This document shows, one piece after another, positions 1 to 5,426 of a stretch of DNA of 5,426 nucleotides. Numbering within the stretch: position 1 is the stretch's first letter; every line of letters begins with the position of its first letter. The notes beneath the pieces were generated by a model. It was not told where the DNA came from and made no database searches. It saw only the letters and a list, made by a program, of their open reading frames with translations. Location: contig CAJUDU010000121.1 in NCBI GenBank assembly GCA_910584935.1, forward strand, positions 1 to 5,426, written 5' to 3'. Made by a program: the position numbers and the translations under genes. This DNA comes from an uncultured Butyricicoccus sp. (lineage in GTDB: Bacteria; Bacillota; Clostridia; Oscillospirales; Butyricicoccaceae).

Positions 1-285
1 TTAGATCTTGCAGATTTTTGACTTTAATATGTCAACTGATATTGACAACATCAACCTTTTATCCTGTTTTGCTTTTTCATATATTTCGGTTAATGCTTCT
101 GGCGTTTGGCATAAAACCGGCACAGGATATTCTGTAATTCCCGCATGGCACTTGCCATCTGCTGTATAAACATCTTCCCCAACAATATGCGGCAGTTTTT
201 TGCCGATGGTGATTCCTAAAATGGCTGCTGCATTGGCTTGCAAGCCCGCCGGCAATCCCTTGGGTAAAATAATGGTACATTTCAT
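1..285 (-). CDS. DUF2000-domain protein, short form (possibly truncated)
   Basis: This 94-residue protein resembles the DUF2000 family (PF09391), small soluble proteins of unknown biochemical role. The recognisable part is residues 1-75: an initial strand (MKCTIILPKGLPAGLQANAA), a small-residue helix AAILGITIGKK, then IVGEDVYTADGKCHAGITEYPVPVL, the G-x-D-x-x-x-A-x-G-x-x-H-x-G-I-T pattern typical of the family. Members usually run to about 135 residues and continue with a conserved V-V-D-F strand, an A-Q segment and a C-terminal S-L-P-L-L-R-like end. Here the sequence departs after about residue 76 and stops at 94, so it is either a degenerate gene or a short variant. The start is set by a 4-nt ATGA overlap with the transporter gene upstream, which implies translational coupling; an AAGGGG-like site lies about 11 nt before the ATG. 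Family call fairly secure; intactness doubtful. Confidence 0.8.
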   Translation of the reverse strand: MKCTIILPKGLPAGLQANAAAILGITIGKKLPHIVGEDVYTADGKCHAGITEYPVPVLCQTPEALTEIYEKAKQDKRLMLSISVDILKSKICKI

Positions 286-1160
286 CTGGCAGTTTGCCCC
301 CTTTCTGAAATCAGCAGCCCGGCAAGTGTAAACCCAACGCCACAGGCTGTCCGTATGGTAAATGGTTCATGTAATATCAGTACCGATGCGATAACAGTAA
401 CCGCTGGCACCATATAAATATAAATGCTGGTTTTCACCGCGCCTAATATTTTGACGGCACAGCCCCATGTGAGAAAACATAACGCGGATGCGCCAAGCCC
501 TAAAAACAGCAAATTCAGCGCATAAACAGGTTGCAGCAAACGCACCAGAGCAAATCGAAAACCCATCCATGGCAAAACAGGCAGCATAAACAACAGACCG
601 TATAAAAATACAATGCGGGTTGTCTGAATGACGGGATAACCATAGCTCGCAATTTTATGCGTCAGCAGTGAATACGCTGACCAGGCAAGCGCTGCCAACA
701 GCGCAAGCAAATCCCCAACCGGATGCAAGGAAAAACCATCCCCTAAACGAATCAGCCCAATGCCGCAAAACGCAATGACAAACCCAATGAAAAACAACAC
801 ATTCAGCCGTATTTTACCACCTATCCGACTGAAAATCACGGTAAAAAATGGCGATGCCGAAATAATCACGCCAACATTTGACGCAAGAGTATCGGTCAGC
901 GCAATATTTTCCAGCAAATAATATAGGGTTACGCCGCAAAATCCTGCCGCTGCAAATACCAAATGCTGTTTTACTGTAGCGCCATGCAAATGATGCCAAT
1001 CGGCAAGCAATAGCGCGAAAAATCCCAATACAAAACGTAAAAATAGAATTTCTATGGGTAAAAAGGTTTGCAGCAGAATTTTTGTTGCAATAAAGGTTGT
1101 GCCCCAAATGAAAATTGTGATGCCAGCAAGCAAATGCCCGATTGATTTTTGATTCTGCAT
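282..1160 (-). CDS. EamA/DMT superfamily permease (drug/metabolite transporter)
   Basis: This 292-residue inner-membrane protein has the layout of the drug/metabolite transporter superfamily: two EamA repeats (about residues 9-138 and 149-285) of five predicted helices each, with almost no soluble domain. Visible family marks are the first-helix motif IWGTTFIATK (18-27), the ALTDTLASNVGVIISASPFFTVIFS stretch (about 87-111), the second-repeat opening LLALLAALAWSAYSLLTHK (151-169), and the closing VPAVTVIASVLILHEP (251-266) before the last helix. Length matches the usual 280-310. Such proteins mostly export amino acids, other small metabolites or toxic compounds, but the substrate cannot be read from sequence. 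The gene starts 14 nt after the AraC-type regulator, with a GGGGGG-containing ribosome site overlapping that gene's stop, and ends in a 4-nt overlap with the DUF2000 gene. Co-transcription is very likely, and the regulator may respond to the transported compound. Confidence 0.9.
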   Translation of the reverse strand: MQNQKSIGHLLAGITIFIWGTTFIATKILLQTFLPIEILFLRFVLGFFALLLADWHHLHGATVKQHLVFAAAGFCGVTLYYLLENIALTDTLASNVGVIISASPFFTVIFSRIGGKIRLNVLFFIGFVIAFCGIGLIRLGDGFSLHPVGDLLALLAALAWSAYSLLTHKIASYGYPVIQTTRIVFLYGLLFMLPVLPWMGFRFALVRLLQPVYALNLLFLGLGASALCFLTWGCAVKILGAVKTSIYIYMVPAVTVIASVLILHEPFTIRTACGVGFTLAGLLISERGQTAR

Positions 1161-1174
1161 CCCCAGCTTCCCCC

Positions 1175-1966
1175 CTAAAACATGGCACGGTATTGCCCTG
1201 GCGTTAAGCCAATGAGCCGCATAAAAAAGTGGCTGAAATGGCTCTGATCGGAAAAGCCTGTCAGAAACGCAGTTTCTGACAGCGATGCCCCTTGTTCTAA
1301 CAGCCTGCGGGCATGGCTTATCCGTACCGCTTCTAAATAACGGTATGGCGTAATGCCTTTTGTCCGAACAAATGCCCGCAATAGTGAATATTTATTCAGC
1401 TTCGCAATATCCGAAAGCTGCTCAAGCGATACCGCCTGCCCATAATGGGTTTTTAAATAATCACAGACTGTTTCAATCCGGCTGTCCGCCGGCACAGCTT
1501 CCGGCAATGCGCCCGCATATTCGGCAATCAACCTGCCAAGCAGGATATAAAATACTTCTTGTTTTTCCAGTAAACTGGCGTTTTCCAATACCATGCAGTG
1601 CAAACGGCAAAATAATGCTGCATATCCCGCATCCCGGATGACAGGTACCCGGAAATGCGGCAAAATATCCAGCCCACAGGTTTCATATGCCACATTTTGC
1701 ATTACTTGCTGTGTGATATTCAAACTGCGATACCGAAACGGTTCTGTGCCCACCTGCTTGCAGGCATGGCAGTCCCCTGGGTTAAACATGATGATATCTT
1801 TTTGCATCAGCATATATTTTTCATTCTGGCAATCCAGGCGGCGCTGTCCGGCTTCTAAAAACCCAATAACATAATATTCATGAAAATGATTGGGGAAATC
1901 CTGCATAATACCTTGGAAATAATACGCTTCCAATTGTATATTTCCCCATGTATCCCGCTTTTGCAT
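1175..1966 (-). CDS. AraC-family transcriptional regulator (cupin sensor plus two HTH motifs)
   Basis: This 263-residue regulator has an N-terminal cupin-type ligand domain and a C-terminal AraC/XylS DNA-binding domain. The cupin shows FPNHFHEYYVIGFLEAG (about 25-40, with H27, H29 and E30) and the M-F-N-P-G-D-C-H turn (60-67). The DNA-binding part begins near residue 164 (IETVCDYLKTHYG). Helix-turn-helix 1 is SLEQLSDIAKLNKYSLLRAF (180-199) and helix-turn-helix 2 starts SLSETAFLTGFSDQSHFSHF (228-247); the signature ends LIGLTPGQYR. The frame stays open upstream to an ATG at 2125, but I prefer the ATG at 1966: family proteins begin just before this cupin, AAGGAG lies 12 nt upstream, and a promoter candidate falls inside the longer reading. 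It heads the operon with the transporter and DUF2000 genes and probably regulates it. The ligand is unknown. Confidence 0.88.
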   Translation of the reverse strand: MQKRDTWGNIQLEAYYFQGIMQDFPNHFHEYYVIGFLEAGQRRLDCQNEKYMLMQKDIIMFNPGDCHACKQVGTEPFRYRSLNITQQVMQNVAYETCGLDILPHFRVPVIRDAGYAALFCRLHCMVLENASLLEKQEVFYILLGRLIAEYAGALPEAVPADSRIETVCDYLKTHYGQAVSLEQLSDIAKLNKYSLLRAFVRTKGITPYRYLEAVRISHARRLLEQGASLSETAFLTGFSDQSHFSHFFMRLIGLTPGQYRAMF

Positions 1967-2004
1967 AAACCTGCCCCACTCCTTTGCTTTGCTGTCTGGT
2001 TTAT

Positions 2005-2034
2005 ATCTTATCACAGCCGCGCTATGACTGTCTT
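2005..2034 (-). promoter_or_regulatory. Candidate promoter of the AraC-transporter-DUF2000 operon
   Basis: Read on the minus strand, a -10 candidate TAAGAT (2010-2005) is preceded by TGA, giving an extended -10 (TGnTAAGAT). A weak -35 AAGACA lies at 2034-2029 with an 18-bp spacer. Transcription would begin near 1998, leaving about 30 nt of leader that includes AAGGAG (1984-1979) before the ATG at 1966. Each hexamer matches the consensus at four of six positions, so this is plausible but unproven. Confidence 0.45.
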
Positions 2035-2040
2035 GCAAGA
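2031..2040. promoter_or_regulatory. Possible operator: perfect 10-bp palindrome at the leftward -35
   Basis: TCTTGCAAGA is identical to its reverse complement and overlaps the upstream part of the proposed -35 of the regulator operon. A CTGTCT hexamer also occurs as a direct repeat at 1992-1997 and 2028-2033, 36 bp apart, bracketing the proposed promoter. AraC-type proteins usually bind direct repeats, so the hexamer pair is the likelier autoregulatory site. Short matches like these can arise by chance. Confidence 0.25.
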
Positions 2041-2109
2041 TATTGACCCAAAACGGAAAACCAAATGTGAAATCATTGCGAAAAAAGCCGAATATTTTAT
2101 CTGAAAGCA

Positions 2110-2138
2110 TTGTAATAACAGACAAAATGGAGTAAACT
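2110..2138 (+). promoter_or_regulatory. Candidate sigma70-type promoter of the yceG-telA operon
   Basis: TTGTAA (2110-2115) and TAAACT (2133-2138) are separated by exactly 17 bp. Each matches its consensus hexamer at four of six positions. Transcription would start near 2145, giving a leader of about 70 nt that includes the hairpin at 2152-2167. No better-spaced pair was seen on this strand between the regulator start and the yceG-like gene. Confidence 0.45.
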
Positions 2139-2151
2139 GAAAAGAGAATTT

Positions 2152-2167
2152 CCCGCCCACAGGCGGG
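2152..2167 (+). promoter_or_regulatory. GC-rich hairpin in the yceG leader
   Basis: CCCGCC (2152-2157) and GGCGGG (2162-2167) form a perfect 6-bp all-GC stem around a 4-nt CACA loop, just after the proposed transcription start. No U-run follows on either strand, so it is not a canonical terminator. It may stabilise the 5' end of the transcript or take part in leader folding. Confidence 0.4.
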
Positions 2168-2201
2168 GCTTATCCCATAGAAAAAACTGGCGTAACTTCA
2201 C

Positions 2202-2206
2202 AGGGG
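2202..2206 (+). promoter_or_regulatory. Ribosome binding site deciding the yceG-like start
   Basis: AGGGG sits 8 nt before the ATG at 2215. This supports that start over later in-frame ATGs. The conserved RIAGY element, only 28 residues in, also requires an early start. Confidence 0.6.
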
Positions 2207-2214
2207 TAAACACG

Positions 2215-4479
2215 ATGACGCACAAACGATTACAATTGGAGCAATTAAATCAGTTTTGGCTGCCCGCTGCCGGGCGGGCGGGCACTTATTTTTTCCGCAT
2301 TGCTGGTTACAGCGCCGCGGTACAAGCCTTTTTAGAAGATGCTGTGCAGCGGCGGGCTTCCCAACCGGTATTGCTGCTTGGACAGCTCCGCAATCCGGAT
2401 GAAAAGCAGCTATCCTACTTCCGGGAAAACATGGGCACAAATTTTGCCTGTGACACTGCTTTTTTCAATCAAGCATTACGACGCTGGCTGCCACGACTGG
2501 ACAGCACCCAACGGGCACAGATTTCCCAGTCAATGGATAGAACACTATCCGCCCTGCGTACACAGGGCAAAACCGATAATATGCTGCGCAATGCGTATAT
2601 TAAATTCATGTGCTGGATGTATTACCGCGCCGAACAGATTTTGCACCGGCTGGGGCAAGACCCTTTGCCTAAAATCCTGTATGACGGCATATTAACCGCC
2701 CATGAACTGCAATTTTTCTGTGTACTTTCAGATGCGGGATGCGATATCGCGCTGTTGGAGCCGCATGGCGGCACTGCTTATCAATCGCTTGACCCGCAAG
2801 GGCTTTATGCCAGCTGTTTTGACGGCGGCAATGAACCTTATCCGGAGGGTTTTTCCTTAACCGCACTGGTCAAACAGGCTGGGCAGCGCCAGCGCATGGC
2901 GCAATTATATGGCGCGGAAAACCTACCGGTTTCCGCGGCAAACACCTGGCTTTCCGGGCAAATGGAAACCGATATGCTTAAAGCGCCGGACAGCCGCGGC
3001 AATGATGCCCGCTGTTTTTATAACGCGTTTATCCGTATCCGCGGCGTGGAAGATAAGCCAAACTATGTCCAATCGCTTTTCCGCTGGCAAGGCAAAATCA
3101 AAGCACAAGGACGGGCATTTTCTGTGCTGGAAGCGCTGCCAATCCCAACGCCAGAGGAAACCGCGCCGCTTAGCGGCTGCGCTGCCCAATCGGTAGACAA
3201 GCTGGTGATGGGGCTGATGCCCGCGCTGAAATCCGCCGCGAAAGCGGCGCTGGACGGCATGGCGCGGCGCGCCTTTGCCGATCTGCTTTATGCGGAAGCA
3301 AAAACCGATGCTGAACGGCTGGGACGGCTGAAAAATAAAGCTATTTACCTTTTGTGCTGGTATAACCGATATATGCCTATGCTGTTTGATGGATGGGATA
3401 TGGCAAAAATGCCGCTGGTTGTGTATTTTGGCACTTGCCAAACCGCTTTCGAAGCATTATTTTTGCGGATGCTTTCTTATATGCCGATTGATGTTTATGA
3501 AATCTGCCCACAGGCAGACGCGGTATGTTGTTTGCAAGATAGCAGGCTGTTTGACTGTAAATTCCCACAATCACTATCGTTAGCGCATTTCCCGGATTCC
3601 CCGGATGAAGCCGCAATCGGTACCGCCGCTTATCATGCCGAACAGGAACTCACCGAAATCCTTTATCAGGACAGCGGCATTTACCGCAGCCGCCAATACC
3701 AAAAAGCAACCATTGTTACCTTGCAAACCATGTATGAAGAAATCCCCATGCTTTGGGGAGAAGAACCTTCCATGCGCCCTGGATTTTCTATTTTAGATGG
3801 TGATACCGTGTTACTGCCTGTGATTACGGCAAAGGTTTCAGGCGTGAAAAACGGCGATACAAACGCTTATTGGAATGAACTGCGCCGTTTGCTTGGTGAA
3901 GATACCCACTTAATCCGCACCCTGCCCTATTGGCAGCCGGATAAAGTGCCTGCCCATAATGCTGTGCCATGGCTGAAAAATAAACGGCTGGAACGACAGA
4001 AAATCCGTGGCAGCGCGGATTACCCCTATGGCTTGCTGCGTGAAGAAACCCAAACCTTTATCTTTGATAAATTACAGCAGCTACTAGACAGCGGACTTGT
4101 CCGCGGCACATTCTCCCAAGGCGTAGAATATAAAATCCTATCTGTTGTGCTGCATTTGCCAAAGGAAATCATCCGCCTGATTCAGCGGCATGATTTTACA
4201 GCCTGCCCGCCCAAAGTGGTCGTGCTTGCCACTGGCGAACAAGGATGCAGCCTTGAAGATGCAATCTTATTAGCATTTCTGCATTTTGCAGGGTTTGATG
4301 AGGTATTATTTGTGCCAACTGGTTATCAAGTTGCTGCACGGCATTATACCCAGCCTTTGTTTATTGAACATCAAGCTGGGGAATACCTATATGATATGAC
4401 GCCGCCATACCTGCCGCCCTCCGGGCAGGCAGGCAGCAACCGCGGCGGCTTGCTGGGGCGTATCTTCGGCAGGCGGTGA
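2215..4479 (+). CDS. yceG: YceG-family protein (Ter-associated, PF14266-like), 754 residues
   Basis: I assign this 754-residue protein to the YceG family of Firmicutes tellurite-resistance (Ter) clusters from its sequence style and its position directly before telA. The biochemical role is not established; the family is a predicted part of a Ter-linked 'biosynthetic module'. It is unrelated to E. coli YceG/MltG. There is no signal peptide or convincing membrane helix, so it is probably cytoplasmic. Three diverged modules are visible. Each starts with a strand-like element: FFRIAGY (26-32), FIRIRGV (272-278), TAKVSGV (538-544). About 125 residues later each has a core of hydrophobic helix, a proline, a strand and a second helix: 124-190 (KFMCWMYY, LPKILYDG), 372-437 (IYLLCWYN, MPLVVYFG) and 637-704 (PPKVVVLATG). 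The tail is basic and glycine-rich (GGLLGRIFGRR). As I recall, B. subtilis YceG is nearer 540 residues, so this one may hold an extra module. AGGGG lies 8 nt before the ATG. Confidence 0.75.
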   Translation: MTHKRLQLEQLNQFWLPAAGRAGTYFFRIAGYSAAVQAFLEDAVQRRASQPVLLLGQLRNPDEKQLSYFRENMGTNFACDTAFFNQALRRWLPRLDSTQRAQISQSMDRTLSALRTQGKTDNMLRNAYIKFMCWMYYRAEQILHRLGQDPLPKILYDGILTAHELQFFCVLSDAGCDIALLEPHGGTAYQSLDPQGLYASCFDGGNEPYPEGFSLTALVKQAGQRQRMAQLYGAENLPVSAANTWLSGQMETDMLKAPDSRGNDARCFYNAFIRIRGVEDKPNYVQSLFRWQGKIKAQGRAFSVLEALPIPTPEETAPLSGCAAQSVDKLVMGLMPALKSAAKAALDGMARRAFADLLYAEAKTDAERLGRLKNKAIYLLCWYNRYMPMLFDGWDMAKMPLVVYFGTCQTAFEALFLRMLSYMPIDVYEICPQADAVCCLQDSRLFDCKFPQSLSLAHFPDSPDEAAIGTAAYHAEQELTEILYQDSGIYRSRQYQKATIVTLQTMYEEIPMLWGEEPSMRPGFSILDGDTVLLPVITAKVSGVKNGDTNAYWNELRRLLGEDTHLIRTLPYWQPDKVPAHNAVPWLKNKRLERQKIRGSADYPYGLLREETQTFIFDKLQQLLDSGLVRGTFSQGVEYKILSVVLHLPKEIIRLIQRHDFTACPPKVVVLATGEQGCSLEDAILLAFLHFAGFDEVLFVPTGYQVAARHYTQPLFIEHQAGEYLYDMTPPYLPPSGQAGSNRGGLLGRIFGRR
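4401..4449 (+). repeat. Nested inverted repeats at the 3' end of the yceG-like gene
   Basis: An outer pair GCCGCC (4401-4406) and GGCGGC (4444-4449) encloses an inner stem. In the inner stem CTGCCGCCC (4411-4419) pairs with GGGC (4423-4426) and GGCAG (4428-4432), with one bulged A at 4427 and a 3-nt loop. The structure lies in the codons for the Pro/Gly-rich C-terminus, about 60 nt before telA. It is not followed closely by a U-run, so it is more likely an mRNA stability element or a by-product of GC-rich codons than a terminator. Confidence 0.4.
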
Positions 4480-4498
4480 CACATTTTTTTCTATTTTC

Positions 4499-4504
4499 AG
4501 GAGG
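4499..4504 (+). promoter_or_regulatory. Strong ribosome binding site of telA
   Basis: A full AGGAGG core stands 6 nt before the ATG at 4511, preceded by a T-rich stretch (4484-4497). It is the best Shine-Dalgarno in the window and clearly stronger than that of the yceG-like gene, which suggests TelA is made at a higher level from the shared transcript. Confidence 0.75.
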
Positions 4505-4510
4505 AACATC

Positions 4511-5426
4511 ATGAGTATTCAATTTGGCAGCCAGCCTAACCCCGCACCATCCGGCGGCGTTTCTGAAGGGCAGGAAATCATTCCATATGATATGCAGAAA
4601 GACCGGGAAAACCTTTCCCAAGCGTTGGTCGGCTCGCAAGAAGTTGATAATATTGTCAGTACTATCAGTGTATTTGATTTAAGCACCATTGTGGAGTTTG
4701 GCGGCGAAGTGGCTGGAGAAATCTCCAAATGCTCTGACCAAGTGCTAAGCGGCATGAATATGCGGCAAATTGATGATTCTGGGCAAATGCTGACCGCACT
4801 GGGCAAAATTATGGATCAGTTTGATATTGATGAAATCAAAGATGACCCTGGATTCTTTGGCAAACTATTTGGCGGGCTGCGCCGCCAACTGGATAAAATC
4901 TTGGATAAATACCGTACCATGGGCGATGAAGTTGATAAAATCTATGTGCAGCTTAAACAATATGAATCGGAAATCAAGGAATCCAACCGCAAGCTGGAAG
5001 CCATGTTCCAAAGCAATGTCGGCTATTACCATGAACTGGTGAAATACATCCTGGCTGGCGAACAAGGCATCAAGGAAATTGAAGATTATACCGCACAGCG
5101 CCGTGCGGAATTTGAACGCACTGGGGATAACGCGATTCAGTTTGAGCTGACTTCGCTGGAACAGGCACAAATGATGCTGGAACAGCGCACCCATGATTTG
5201 CGCATTGCTGAAAATGTCGCGATGCAATCTATCCCAATGATTAAAACCATGCAGTTTAGCAATATGAACCTGGTGCGCAAAATCAATTCAGCGTTTATTA
5301 TCACACTGCCAGTGTTCAAACAAGCACTGGCACAAGCCATCCTGCTGAAACGGCAGCGCATCCAAGCGGATGCTATGGCTGCTTTGGATGAAAAAACCAA
5401 TGAAATGCTGCTCAAAAATGCCCAAA
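4511..5426 (+). CDS. telA: TelA family toxic anion resistance protein (YceH-like), 3' end missing
   Basis: The frame is open from the ATG to the window edge (305 complete codons, no stop), and it matches the TelA/KlaA family (PF05816). This is a cytoplasmic, mostly helical protein linked to resistance to tellurite and other toxic agents; its molecular mechanism is unknown. Visible marks: an acidic, polar N-terminus (1-45); DSGQMLTALGKIMDQFDIDEI (89-109); the D-P-G-F-F-G-K-L-F-G segment (112-121) followed by a long heptad-like helix (RRQLDKILDKYRTMGDEVDKIYVQLKQYESEI); GYYHELVKYILAGE (171-184); MMLEQRTHDLRIAENVAMQS (221-240); and the family core INSAFIITLPVFKQALAQAI (258-277) with KRQRIQADAMAALDEKTNEMLLKNAQ at the edge. 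Family members are about 360-390 residues, so some 60-80 residues are missing. It lies 31 nt after the yceG-like gene with no terminator between, so the two are almost certainly co-transcribed. Confidence 0.93.
   Translation, partial: MSIQFGSQPNPAPSGGVSEGQEIIPYDMQKDRENLSQALVGSQEVDNIVSTISVFDLSTIVEFGGEVAGEISKCSDQVLSGMNMRQIDDSGQMLTALGKIMDQFDIDEIKDDPGFFGKLFGGLRRQLDKILDKYRTMGDEVDKIYVQLKQYESEIKESNRKLEAMFQSNVGYYHELVKYILAGEQGIKEIEDYTAQRRAEFERTGDNAIQFELTSLEQAQMMLEQRTHDLRIAENVAMQSIPMIKTMQFSNMNLVRKINSAFIITLPVFKQALAQAILLKRQRIQADAMAALDEKTNEMLLKNAQ

Noticed and set aside
32..34. Recoded TGA (selenocysteine or tryptophan) joining the alternate DUF2000 frame
   Set aside because: TGA ends other genes here, the candidate frame also needs a prior frameshift, and the family has no selenocysteine at this place that I know of.
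814..1188. 124-residue minus-strand frame overlapping the transporter gene
   Set aside because: It is an alternate-frame reading of the EamA gene; its composition is irregular and it would need the regulator's end as its start region.
1360..1874. Plus-strand frames of 67-93 residues opposite the AraC gene
   Set aside because: Antisense shadows without a ribosome site or family resemblance; the AraC signature on the other strand explains the region.
2152..2167. Terminator or attenuator for yceG
   Set aside because: The stem is only 6 bp and no U-run follows on either strand; the sequence after it is GGCTTATCCC.
2923..3441. 172-residue open frame on the minus strand inside the yceG-like gene
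   Set aside because: It lies wholly antisense to a well-supported gene, is rich in Arg/His/Gln as expected of a shadow frame, and shows no recognisable domain.
4450..4510. Rho-independent terminator between yceG and telA, suggested by the T-run at 4484-4490
   Set aside because: The nearest stable stem ends at 4449, about 34 nt before the T-run, and no hairpin directly precedes it. The short gap and strong ribosome site fit one operon.
4865..5227. 120-residue minus-strand frame opposite telA
   Set aside because: It is antisense to clear TelA family sequence, and the open frame reflects telA codon choice.

Overview
The window carries five protein-coding genes in two divergent groups and fits a chromosomal segment of a Firmicutes bacterium (Bacillota, perhaps Clostridia or Negativicutes). 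That placement is inferred from three things: the pairing of a YceG-like protein with a TelA protein, strong purine-rich ribosome binding sites, and intermediate GC. The species cannot be told. I see no RNA genes, insertion sequences, CRISPR array or prophage genes.

Left group (minus strand, 1-1966). An AraC-family regulator, a ten-helix EamA/DMT-type metabolite transporter and a short DUF2000-domain protein form a compact operon. The regulator and transporter are 14 nt apart, and the transporter and DUF2000 gene overlap by 4 nt (ATGA). The regulator probably controls its own operon, including the exporter-like permease. The DUF2000 protein is about 40 residues shorter than usual, and its last ~18 residues do not look like the family.

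Divergent control region (1967-2214, 248 bp). It holds an extended -10 promoter candidate firing left, a sigma70-type candidate firing right, a perfect 10-bp palindrome, a CTGTCT direct repeat and a GC-rich hairpin in the rightward leader.

Right group (plus strand, 2215 to the end). A 754-residue YceG-family protein (PF14266 type, the Ter-associated 'biosynthetic module' component; unrelated to E. coli YceG/MltG) is followed after 31 nt by a TelA (toxic anion resistance, YceH-like) gene cut by the right edge. Together they look like the start of a tellurite/Ter-type stress-response operon, here headed by yceG with no TerD or TerC in view.

The most notable observation is that the YceG-like protein reads as three tandem diverged modules of about 250-266 residues. 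Each begins with an [RK]-[IV]-x-G-[VY] element and has a helix/strand core about 125 residues later. A second observation is that its C-terminal peptide resembles the FFGKLFG segment inside the neighbouring TelA, which suggests a shared membrane or partner contact.
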